Origin: Dysidea avara
Taxonomy: Eukaryota; Porifera; Demospongiae; Dictyoceratida; Dysideidae
Length of the DNA stretch: 64,000 nt
Reading direction: 5' to 3'
Assembly (NCBI RefSeq): GCF_963678975.1
Contig: NC_089280.1
Span: forward strand, 15,598,780-15,662,779
Shown piece after piece: positions 46,401 through 56,208 of the stretch. The notes below the pieces were generated by a model. It had not been told where the DNA came from. It saw only the letters and a list, made by a program, of their open reading frames with translations, and did not search any database. How positions within the stretch are numbered: the first letter of the stretch is position 1; every line of letters starts with the position of its first letter. The translations under genes were made by a program, and so were the position numbers.

Positions 46401-47910
46401 GTAGGCTATTAGCCTGCACTAGAGCATGTGGACAACTGTACTTTATTGCCCACAAAGAGTGCTTTAATTCTGCAATAAAGCACTCTTTGGGCAATAAAGC
46501 ATTGTTTGTCCTAAAGTGTACTATATGAAATATAAAGTACACTTTCCTTTGATCTCACCCACGTAAAGTTATATAAGCTACAAATAGAGTAAACAAACAA
46601 GTACAAGGAACACAATTAGGAGTTTTACGTTCAAATAGGGATTATAGAAGGTTGCCTACACATGCAGATATATACTTGTGGACATTTAATCCCTACTTCA
46701 GTTATGGCTATAGACTGAAGTAGAGATTAAATGTCCATTAGTACATATATCTTCAGGTGTGGATGACCTCCCTTGTTTCACAGTTCTAAATAGATAATGT
46801 AACATGACTACTAAAACAAGTAAAGCTTTTGATACTGAATGGTTGATGCTAGACACTGACAATTATAAAGAAATATTATTAAAAACATAACATAAAAATA
46901 TGAAAATGACACATAACCTACCTTCTTTTAGTTTAATGTGAATAAATCTCCTTGATTCTTCGATACATATTGTTAGACACACATCAGACAAATTAAAATC
47001 TAATTTTGACTGCAAATGTGGCTTTAATAGCAGTCTTGGGTGCCTGAAAGGTCATAAAAAACAGAGTACAGTGTACGCTTGACATTTGTCACACTAAACA
47101 TTAGAGATGTACTGATTCAACATTTATGAAAATTTCAGATACCATTTTCAGACAGTATGACCTCAATTACACATCCACTTTGTAAGTTGCTGTAGCTAGT
47201 GCAGTATCCAAATGCTTTAATTTATTGCATGTACTGCAGCACTATAGTGTGTTAATAGCTGCGGTTCACAAGAAGGTCAAGAGTAAGCTGTTTCATTAAA
47301 TATACATGTATTCAAATGGAGAAGAGAAATAAAGTGAGTCTAGTATACTTGAAATTAATAGAAACATTCAACTGGCCTTTTCTAGCTACACACTATTACA
47401 TAACTGATTTTTGCTCAATTTGTCAAGATTGGCACCAATTTGATACAAATCCAGGAAATCAGTACACTTGTATTCTTATTAACCTTACCTTGTTGGTTGT
47501 AGTTGTCTCTCTAATGTCAATTTTGGCTCTCTATTCTCTTGTGACTTCGATTTTGGCTCTGTATTTGGTGTAAACTTTTCTTCTTCTGGCTTCGGTTTTG
47601 GCTCTGTATTTGGTGTAAACTTTTCTTCTTCTGGCTTCGATTTTGGCTCTGTATTTGGTGTAAATTTTTCTTCTTCTGGCTTCGATTTTGGCTCTGTATT
47701 TGGTGTAAACTTTCCTTCTTTTAGCTCTGTAATTGGTGTAAACTCTTCTACTGGTTGTGACGGTGATGATATATACTTTATTAGAACAACACCAGCAAAA
47801 ACAGTAACCACAGCAGGAACAAAAGCAGGAACAAAAGCAGGAACAAAAGCAGCTAAAGCAGGAGTAGTAGTAGCATAATAAGCATATTCATAAGCACGAG
47901 CAGGATCCAT
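43444..47910 (-). CDS. Unrecognised membrane protein with AFVP and 15-residue repeats
   Basis: Three minus-strand exons join in phase: 47910-47489 (donor GTAAGG, phase 2), 47043-46922 (donor GTAGGT, phase 1) and 44045-43444 (acceptor TTTTTATACAG), giving 381 residues. An acceptor AG just before 47919 implies an upstream 5' exon, and the ATG at 47910 (MDPARAYEYAYY) is the first in frame. Residues about 17-50 are very hydrophobic with FVPAFVPAFVPA repeats and then VVTVFAGVVLIKYI, a likely single membrane anchor. Residues about 55-125 hold four near-perfect 15-residue units (KFTPNTEPKSKPEEE), encoded by 45-bp DNA repeats. The middle is basic and beta-like (LSDVCLTICIEESRRFIHI). The C-terminal 170 residues are helical and contain two related blocks: CGGCFGGKLTKWRFPGCKLA and FCGGKVADYIFPNFQIAKDI. 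No known family was recognised. The 2.9 kb intron could hide a further exon; the start is uncertain. Confidence 0.6.
46080..46122. repeat. Perfect 18-bp hairpin
   Basis: CATGCCAAACTATGGTGA (46080-46097) and its exact reverse complement (46105-46122) around a 7-base loop. It lies in the long intron of the minus-strand membrane-protein gene and may be the junction of a fold-back element. Confidence 0.8.
46441..46499. repeat. Inverted repeat with 25-bp arms
   Basis: CTTTATTGCCCACAAAGAGT... pairs with ...CTCTTTGGGCAATAAAG around a short loop (one 2-base bulge). Intronic in the membrane-protein gene. Probably a small MITE or the core of one. Confidence 0.7.
46615..46790. mobile_element. Hairpin MITE (GGACATTTAAT family), copy 1
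   Basis: Arms ATATATACTTGTGGACATTT... and ...AAATGTCCATTAGTACATAT enclose CTACTTCAG / CTGAAGTAG. Related copies lie at 47975-48127, 5695-5810 and about 112-250. The ends run to GGGATTATAG and CCTCCCTTGTTTCAC. Confidence 0.6.
47530..47740 (-). repeat. 45-bp coding tandem repeat
   Basis: Four consecutive 45-bp units (plus-strand wording TTTTGGCTCTGTATTTGGTG, then TAAACTTTTCTTCTTCTGGC) with very few differences, plus a diverged fifth unit at the left and right margins. In frame on the minus strand, they encode the KFTPNTEPKSKPEEE units of the membrane protein. The near identity suggests recent expansion and probable length polymorphism. Confidence 0.85.
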
Positions 47911-47974
47911 TTGATTCACCTACATGGATTTAAGCATATGTAATAGTTCATTGCAAACTTAGTATGAAGTTTAC

Positions 47975-48127
47975 AAATACAAGGAATTTTAAGTTTGATT
48001 AGGGATCAAAGAGATAAAAAGTAGTGAAACAATGGAGGTCTCCTACATCTGAAGATATACTAGTGGACATTTAATCTGCACTTCAGTCTATACCCATGAC
48101 TCAATTAGGGATTAAATGTCCACTAAT
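47975..48127. mobile_element. Hairpin MITE (GGACATTTAAT family), copy 2
   Basis: AGTGGACATTTAATCTGCAC and GGGATTAAATGTCCACTAAT form the arms around CAGTCTATACCCATGACT. The left part (AAACAATGGAGGTCTCC, then GAAGATATAC) matches the other copies. It lies just upstream of the identified first exon of the membrane-protein gene. Confidence 0.6.
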
Positions 48128-48128
48128 A

Positions 48129-48586
48129 GTTAGAGACCTACCATGAAGATAACCGTGTTTTTAAAAATCTCTGGAGAGGTTCTCTAAAATGATTATAAAG
48201 ACCCGGGTACTTGCATATCCCCAGTTGAGGGAGTCAATCCACAGCACACTTCACTATTGATCACTGAAGTGCTGAGTGGCATTGCAGATCTCACAGTTGA
48301 TCACTGATTTGTTATGTCTCCTGCAAGAGGCAGAGCAGATCAGTGAGCTCTCGTTTATAGATAACAATGTAGAAAGTAGTTGTGGGTTTACATTTTGTGC
48401 AAGATATGATGACATGATGATGTGTTACTCAACCCACAATCAACCCATCTACTAGTACGTATAAATACACCCATACCATTTTCTAAGTCAGTTAAAGACC
48501 ATCTACTCATATCCTCGTGGCTTTAAAAAACCTCACCTTTGCCCAGGTTTTTTAAATCATGAAGATCCTCATGGTGGGTCTCTAAC
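48129..48586. mobile_element. 458-bp MITE with GTTAGAGACC ends
   Basis: The left end GTTAGAGACCTACCATGAAG and right end (reversed) GTTAGAGACCCACCATGAGG are inverted repeats with TA on both flanks. Internal TTTAAAAA / TTTTTTAAA segments pair as well. It abuts the preceding hairpin MITE directly. Confidence 0.7.
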
Positions 48587-48599
48587 TATTACAGAGTAC

Positions 48600-48880
48600 T
48601 AGTTTGTTTTCTTTTTTTTGTAACATAATTATGGTGAAATAGCATGTACTGCATCTATCCAAGGAAAGAATGGTACCATACTAATGTTTTTGCTTGAAAC
48701 ACGTGCCCAATTACTAAACAAGTGAAGTAGCCAACTAGCGATACCACTTTGTTTTCAGCTACATTCAGCCCATTACACAACATTACAAGAAAAGCGCCTT
48801 TACAATCAATCCAGTCACTATGGAAATGAAAGCACTTGTGAAGTGAAAATACTCTCCTGCTAAGAGTAACTGAGACTATA
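48600..48880 (+). repeat. Fourth partial copy of the 360-1000 dispersed repeat
   Basis: Shares ATAATTATGGTGAAATAGCA, AGGAAAGAATGGTACCA and a TTTGTTTTCAGC segment with CATTACA in the order seen at 360-560 and 35500-35800. It lacks the CAGT tail. Confidence 0.5.
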
Positions 48881-48943
48881 TGGTTATAGCATACACGGTG
48901 TGTTAGGGCATACTTCCAGTATATAGTACTTCCAGTATATAGC

Positions 48944-49260
48944 TATCTAATCAAAAAACAGCTAAGCTGTAAAAAAATGGTGTGGCCTCCAAAAAAGCCA
49001 GGGTGAAAAAAGATGTGAAATCCAAGGTGGCAGCCAAGAAATGGCTGTGGTGGTAGGTTAATGGCAAAAATTTTAATAACAACAATTCAGGTGAACTGAA
49101 TTTTTTCACCCTGGATTTTTTGGAGGCCACACCCTTTTTTTACAGCTTGGCTGTTTTTGATTAGATATCACTTCTTTTTGTAATTTCATACCTAAAGCCA
49201 GCCTATGGCTAGCTTTGGGTATTTCTTTTAACTTGTCTGTTTCTTTTCTATAGGAATGAT
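48944..49260. mobile_element. Fold-back element, CAGCTTGGCTG family
   Basis: Arms of about 65 bp (48944-49012 and about 49103-49167) pair from TATCTAATCAAAAAACAGC to GCTGTTTTTGATTAGATA, and include GGTGTGGCCTCCA / TGGAGGCCACACC and CAGGGTGAAAAAA / TTTTTTCACCCTGG. The family-specific extension to about 49260 (GCCAGCCTATGGCTAGCTTTG) is shared with 17945-18030. Confidence 0.7.
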
Positions 49261-49429
49261 TATTAATTATATTGTTTAGCTATACATGCACATTTAACAA
49301 TATTTGTGTTGATTAATTATTAACTCAATGCGAATACTCTATAGGGAAATGTGTATGTAGCTGAAAGTTTTACAGGGAGTATCATAATGTGGCTGTACAC
49401 TTAGACTACATGGTGAACAGTTTGTATAT

Positions 49430-51783
49430 AGTTGAAGTCGCCACGGAGTGACTTGTAACATAACTAAACTCTACAGAAAGAATTGCAAGATAGCCAAACT
49501 TTATACAGGGTAGTTTTATTGTAGGTGAACCCTCTACAGGGTGACATGTTCTAGCTGAACTCTCTACAGGGTATATAACCTGGTTCTATCTGATCTCTCT
49601 ACAGGGTGAATTGCTTCTAACTTATCCTTCTACAGGGTGATATGTTTCAAGCTGACCTTTCTACAGGGTGATTTGAATTGCAGCTGATTTTTCTACATGA
49701 TGACTTGTTTTTAGCTAAACTCTTTACAGGGTAACTTGTATCTAGCTGATCTCTCTACAGGATGATTTATTTCTAGCTCTTTAACTGTTTTAAGCCGATA
49801 TCTCTACAGGGTGACTTGTTTTTAACTGATCTCTCTACAGGGTGATTTATTTCTAGCTCTTTCTACAGGGTAACTGTTTCAAGCCGATATCTCTACTGGG
49901 TGACTTGTTTCTAACTGATCTCTCTATGGAGTGATTTGTTTCAGGCTGATCTTTCTACAGGGTGATTTGAAATGTAGCTGATCTTTCTACAGGGTGACAT
50001 GCTTCTAGCTGAATTCTCTACAGGATAACTTGGTTCTATCTGATCTCTCTACAGGGTGAATTGTTTCTAACTGATCCTTCCACAGGGTGATATGATTCCA
50101 GCTGACCTTTCTACAGGGTGATATTGAAATGTATCTGATTTTTCTACACAGTGACTTGTTTCTAGCTGATCTCTCTACAGGGTAAATGATCTCTCTACTG
50201 GGTAACTTGTTTCTGACTGATCGCTGTACAGGGTGATTTGTTTCAAGCTGAGTTTTCTATAGGGTGATTTGAAATGCAGCTAACCTCTCTACAGGATGAC
50301 ATGTTTCTAGTTGACCACTGTACACAGTGACTTGTTTCTAGTTGATCACTAGACAGGGTAACTGATCTCTCTAACTGGGTGACTTGCTTCTAATTGTTCT
50401 CTCTACGGGGGTGATTTGTTTCAAGCTGATCTTTCTACAGGGTGACTTGAAAATTTTTTAAACTCTTTACAGGGCAATTTATTTCTAGCTGATCTCTGTA
50501 CAGGGTGATTTGTTTCTAGCTGGTCTTTCTACAGGGTGACTTGTTTCTAACTGATCCTTCTATGGGATGATTTGTTTCAAGTTAACATTTCTACAGGGTG
50601 ATTTGAAATATAGCTGACCTCGCTACAGGGTGACTTGTTTCTAGCTAGCTATTCTCTCTACAGGGTGACTTGTTTTTAGTTGATTTTTCTACAGGGTGAC
50701 TTCTTTCTGGCTGTACTCTCTGTACAGGTTGACTTGTTCTTACCAGACCTCTCCAGAGTGATTTGTTTCAAGACAAGGTGAATGTAACTGATATCTTTAC
50801 GAGGTTACTTGTTTCACTGTGGCTTATTTCTAGCTGAAACATTCTACAAAATGTACCTGAACTTTCTATAGGGTGACTTATTTCTAGCTGATTTCTCTAC
50901 AAGGTGACTTGTATCTAGCTAACTCTCCACAGTGTAACCTGATCTCTCTACAGGGTGATTTGTTTCTAGCTGAACTCTCTACAGGGCGACTTGAAATGTA
51001 CTTGAACTCTCTACTTGGTGGCTTAATCAAGCCGATCTCTCTACAGGGTGATTTATTTCTGGCTTATCTCTCTACAAGGCGATTTGTTTCTACTGATCTC
51101 TCTTCATAGTGACTTGCTTATACGTAGCTGCATGAACTCTTTATGCATGGTGACTTGTTTCTAGCTGATCTCTTAACAGGGTAGTTTGTTTCAGTTGAGC
51201 TCTCTACAGCGTGACTTGAAACGTAGCTGAAATCCTTGCAGGGTGACTTGTTTCTAGCTGATTTCTCTACAGGACAATTTGTTTCTAGTTGATTTTGATT
51301 TGTTTCTGGCTGATCTCTCTACAGGGTAATGTTTTCTAGCTGATCTCTATTCTAATAGATTTGGTTCTAGCTGATATCTCTACTGTGTGACTTGTTTATA
51401 CGTAGTTGATCTCTCTACAGGGAAACTTGTTTCTATTGAACTTTCTACAGGATGACCTGATCTCTCTACAGGGTGATTTGTTTCTAGCTGATCTCTCCAC
51501 TAAGAGATTTGGTATCTCTACTGTGTGACTTGTTTATAGCTGATCTTTCTACAGGGAAGCTTGTTTCTACTGAACTCTCTGCAGGGTGACTTGTTTCTAG
51601 CTGATCTTTCTACATAGTGATTTAGCTAATCTTTTTTTCCAGCTGATCTTTCCACAGAGTGACTTGTTTCTAGATCTACAAGGTGATTTGTTTCCAGCTG
51701 ATCTCTCTACAGGATGACTTGCTTCTAGCTGATCTCTCTACAGGGTTATTATGTAGCTGATCTCTCTACTGAGTGACTTGTTG
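49430..51783. repeat. 31-bp minisatellite, left block
   Basis: Tandem degenerate units of about 30-33 bp with consensus CTGATCTCTCTACAGGGTGA followed by CTTGTTTCTAG. Roughly 75 units; the most constant parts are CTCTACAGGGTGA and TTGTTTCTAGCTGA. Units vary by substitution and small indels, and a few dimers recur (for example the CTAACTGATCTCTCTAC types). No conserved open frame; one short frame at 50909-51109 simply reads the repeat. It continues after the hAT element. Confidence 0.9.
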
Positions 51784-51791
51784 AACTCTAT

Positions 51792-53982
51792 TAAAGGTGG
51801 ACCGATACCGATACCGGTATCGGAACCGATACTCATGGTATCGGCTAAGATCAGTATCGAAATAACTAAAGGTTCAATACTAATAGAGTTTCCTATTAGA
51901 CCGCACTGATTAGAAATGTCAAACGTAGGACAAAAAAAAGCGAAGTATGGGATTATTTCTCAATTTCTGTCTCTGACAACAACAAGGCTGTTTGTCATGA
52001 ATGCAAGGAGAATGTAGCTCGTGGAGAAGACAAGACAAATTCATTTAACACTTCCAATTTACGGAAGCATTTAAAAAATCGTCACCCAGATAAGTTAAGG
52101 GAACTCGAGGAAAGTGAAAAGGCGGCCAGCAAGAAAAAAAGCCAGTGCCCAAGAACAAGCAAGTTTCTCGCAAGCAATGCTCGAAGATTGTTTAGAATGG
52201 TCGCGTCCTTACCCATTCGACCATCCAGTAGCACAAAGGATTACTCGTTTAATTGCTGAAATGATGGCTCTGGATTGCCAGCCGTTTAGTGTAGTTGAAG
52301 ACCAGGGGTTTGTATGTCTATTGAACTATCTACAGCCCCATTACCAGGTTCCTGGCCAAAAGTATTTTTGTCAACCATGATTCCTCAGCTGTATAGTAGT
52401 TGTAAAGAAACTGTATAGAAAATCATGGATGCACAGAGTTTCATTGCACTTACCAGTGATATTTGGTCCTCTCATGGGCACGGTTCTGTAATCAGCTTTA
52501 CAACCCACTTTGTTACAGATAAGTTCACCAGAGATCAATGCTTGCTGCAAGCAAGCTCAATGAACGTCACACTGGAGACAACATTGCCACAGTATATTCT
52601 GATTGTGTGTGTGAGTGGAAAATTGAATCAAAAATTGTTTGTGCTTTGCGAGATGGTGGATCCAATTTTGTTGCAGGGTTTAATAGCTCTGGTGTCCCTA
52701 GCATTACCTGCCTAGCTCACAGTCTTCAGCATGTAATACATGATGGCATGTTAGCACAGCGGGATGTTCAAGAACTTCTAGCTGCTGGAAGGAGGATAGT
52801 TGGGCACTACAAGCACTCTAATGTTGCTTTCCGTTTGCTTCAGAGAATACAGGCCCAATTGGAGCTAAACGTGTGTGCATTATACCAAGATGAGCCAACC
52901 AGATGGAACAGCAGCTACTACATGTTGAAGAGGCTGGTTGAGCAGAGGAAAGCTATCAGTGCTGCTAATGCTGAGGCTGGTGCGTCATTCGATCTCAGTG
53001 CAGCTCAGTGGAAATTGGCAAAAAAGGTGATTAAGTTGCTGCAGCCATTTGAGGAGGCTACTGAAGACATAAGCATTAACTCTTCCTCCATTGCTCTGTT
53101 TATACTTATTGTAAACTCACTTAATAAACTGCTCCAGGAGACCACGGAATTATGGCTATGAAGCAGAAGATGTTGCTATCCATGCAAAGCCGTTTTGCAA
53201 GTTGTGAAACTGAAGATCTTTACTGCTTTTCCACATTGCCGGACCCGAGATTTAAGGATAGGGTATTTTCTAGCCAGTCCAGAATGGTTTCTTCTAAAGA
53301 AATGCTGATATCTACATATGAAGATTATCTGGAGTCCAACCAGTCTGAGGCTAACCCAAACTCATTAGAGTCAGCAGCCAAGCGATGTCGACAGGATGAT
53401 TCTACAAGTGTTTTGTGAGTGCAGGTTGATGAAATGGTGAAGGTGCATGATTCTGAGCCTGATAATGATTACACAATTAGCCAAAAGATGGTGAATGCTT
53501 ACCTCAGTGAAGCCAGTGCTCCTCGGCACAGTAGTCCACTACTATATTGGAATGAGAAACAGGCATCATGGCCTTTACTTGCTACCTTAGATTTGGCACC
53601 ACCATGTACAACTGTACCATCGGAGAGGCTGTTAGTACAGCTGGCAATATTGTTACCGATAAAAGAACAAGGCTAGATGCAGAAAAAGTGGAAATGTTAC
53701 TGTTTTTAAACAAGAACATGTTTTTAAAGAATGACTAGGAAGCATTTGATCAAGAAAGCAATCAAACAACAGGTTTTTAACTTTTTAATCATTGTAATAA
53801 AATTGTATACACTACAAAAAAGTACAAAAATATTTCATAACTTTCATTACATGTACAAGTTGTCAAAATTACAAATGAATGACATAAATATACAAAAATA
53901 TCGGTATCGGAATTGGCATAAATAATAGTCATAGTACTCGGTATCGAAATTATTGGAAAAAATCAGTATCTGTCCACCTTTA
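51792..53982 (+). mobile_element. hAT (zBED) transposon inserted in the minisatellite
   Basis: The 2191-bp element has the end TAAAGGTGGACCGATAC and the reversed right end TAAAGGTGGACAGATAC. The 8-bp flanks AACTCTAT and AACTCTCT differ by one base; they are an hAT-type duplication of a satellite unit. Subterminal regions are rich in GATACCG / CGGTATC palindromes (51806-51840 and 53895-53965). It carries one decayed transposase gene. Confidence 0.93.
51914..53740 (+). pseudogene. hAT zBED transposase, broken
   Basis: A BED zinc finger at about 51930-52110 (SEVWDYFS, CHECKENVARG, SNLRKHLKNRHPDK: C-x2-C then H-x4-H). Then TRLIAEMMALDCQPFSVVED (52240-52310), FIALTSDIWSS (52440), the catalytic-core region VCALRDGGSNFVAG and ITCLAHSLQHVIHD (52640-52750), EPTRWNSSYYMLKRL (52890), and the C-terminal hATC dimerisation region YWNEKQASWPLLATLDL and TVPSER (53545-53635). 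ZBED4/ZBED6-like hAT transposases have this order. Reading frames change at about 52135 (an A-run), between 52310 and 52430, at about 52545 and at about 53640. An in-frame TGA lies at 53416, and the BED frame has no ATG start. The gene is therefore dead, but its ends could still respond to a transposase supplied elsewhere. Confidence 0.9.
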
Positions 53983-54985
53983 AACTCTCTACTGGGTGAC
54001 TGGAAGTATAGTTGAACTCTCCACTGGGTGACTAGATCAAGCTGATCTCTATACAGGGCAATTTGTTTCTAGCTGACCTCTCTTCATGGCAACTTGCTTA
54101 TAACTGCATTAACTCTGTATACACAGTGACTTGTTTCTATCTGATCTCTCTGTACGGCAGCTTGTTTCTACTGAACTCGCTCTTGAAACATAGTTGAACT
54201 TTCTGCAGGGTGACTTGTTTCTAGCTGATCCCTCTTCAGGGTGATTTGTTTCTAGCTAATCTCTCTAGGAGTGACTTGAAAAGTAGCTGCATGAACTCTT
54301 TGCAGGGTGACTTGTTTCTAGCTGATCTCTGTACAGCGTGATTTGTTCCTTGATCTGCTTCTAGCTGATATCTCTACTGTGTGACTTGTTTCTAGCTGAC
54401 CTCTCTACTGAGAGATCTGCTTCTAGCTGATATCTCTACTGTCTGTATGACTTGTTTATAGCTAGTCTCTCTACAGGGCAGCTTGTTTCTACTGAACTCT
54501 CTGCAGGGTGACTTGTTTCTAGTTGATCTTTCTATAGGGTGTCTTGTTTCTACCTAATCTCTCTTTGCATCTAGCTGTTCTTTCCACAGGGTGACTTGTT
54601 TCTATCTCTACAAGGTGATTTGTGTCCAGCTGATCTCTCTACAGGATGATTACATAGCTGATCTCTCTACTGGGAGACTTGTTTCTAGCTGATCTCTCTA
54701 CAAGGTAACTTGTTTCCAGCTGAACTCTATACAGGGTGACTTGAAATATAGTTGAATTCTCTTTAGGGTGACTGGTTTCTAGCTGATCTCTTCACAGGGT
54801 AACTTGTTTCTAGCCGATTTTTCTACAGGGTGACTCTAGCTGAATACTCTACAGGGTGACTCAATGTATCAGTAGTTTAACACTTTGCAGGGTGACCTGA
54901 TCTTTCCACATGATTATTTTATTGCAGTTGAGTTGTATACAAAGTGGCTTATAACTGAGTTAGATTCTCTACAGGACATAGTTGA
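53983..54985. repeat. 31-bp minisatellite, right block
   Basis: Continuation of the 49430-51783 array with the same unit (for example CTGATCTCTCTACAGGGTGA and CTTGTTTCTAGCTGA), about 30 units, becoming more degenerate towards the right end. It ends near ATAGTTGAATGC; a CTCTATTAGAGTATCTCGAT motif follows at 55041. Confidence 0.88.
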
Positions 54986-56206
54986 ATGCTTAAATATAGT
55001 AATTTTTATTTCATAGCTGACTGCTTTATTAGGGTGAGTGCTCTATTAGAGTATCTCGATCTCACACTTGCTACACCGAGTTGGATTTCGTGTTATAACT
55101 CTGTTGCTTGAAGTCTGATTCTTCTACACAGTTGAAGGTCCTTTCTAAGATGATTATTCCATCTGTGCACCAAATTTCAATTGGTTCCCTTGAACGGTTT
55201 TTCTAGTAGGCGAAGCAAGTGATCGTTTTTTTGTTAGCTGATCTCGATTGCATAATTGTTACACACTATTGGTTTTTTTTGTTGTATCTTCGTGGTCTTT
55301 AAGGGTGCTCTGTACAGTTCGTACAAGGCTTCCCAAGACATAGTCTGTTTTGCACTAAAATAAATATTATGGTCACTTAATTAGTCTGTGACGTGTTGAC
55401 GCATTTTAGTACCTGTAAATTAGGTATCCCATAGCAACAAACACACGCATCTTGCTATTCTACACTCTCTCACTTAAATTAGAACTAATCCGTCATTTTA
55501 AATTCAATAGATATGAAATTTTCACACAAGCTACTTTAGTAATTTTATCAAAGAAGAGCGTTTTCCATTTTCAAATAGCAAGTTCAGATGATGAATAACG
55601 TGGAAGTAAAGAAAAGGATTCCTGGGAGTGTCAACCCGAAAGATAAATATGTGATGATTGAGAAGCTAAAAGACAAAAATAAAAACGCACAATGGTTTCT
55701 GCTTTTTAGCATAGTGTATCATAAAAGTATCAAGGCTCTTGTGTGTAAACTGTAGGACTAGTTCTAGTATAAAGGGAAAAACTGTAACTCATGTTCTAAA
55801 GCAAATTTTTAGTCATATTTACAATGGTTAGGCTCACATTTGGGCTTTGGAAAATACATTAGTTGACACTAAATATAAATACACATATGATACATTTAGA
55901 CTGTGCATGCCTAACATCAACAGCAAACACTATCACAGAGATATGCACAAAATAATCATGCAGTTGTTCAGTTCTATTTCTTTATATCCAGCAAATGTAC
56001 CAAAGATGGTATAGCACACTCCAGTGCCCAACAGATATGGTAACTATATATATACTGCCTGGAAACTGGCTTAGCACATTTACACATACCCCACACAAAG
56101 TAAACACAAATTGCACCATCACAATATGACATATGAATGTATTAGTAGTGTTTGTTTATGAAAATTAACACACCAAAATGACTTGTTTTTGTTTTGTGCC
56201 ATGGCT
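54986..56206. other. No gene seen; repeat segment then AT-rich DNA
   Basis: 55020-55210 is a dispersed repeat that begins with CTCTATTAGAGTATCTCGAT (compare 18392). The rest is AT-rich with no protein-like frame. A run of open sequence at about 55590-55760 (ATGAATAACGTGGAAGTAAA, then AAAGATAAATATGTGATG) is short and I cannot assign it. Confidence 0.4.
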
Positions 56207-56208
56207 AC

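Noticed and set aside
49430-54985. CRISPR-like appearance of the 31-bp tandem array
   Set aside because: There are no spacers: the whole unit is repeated, units are degenerate, and the DNA is animal-type with introns. It is a minisatellite.
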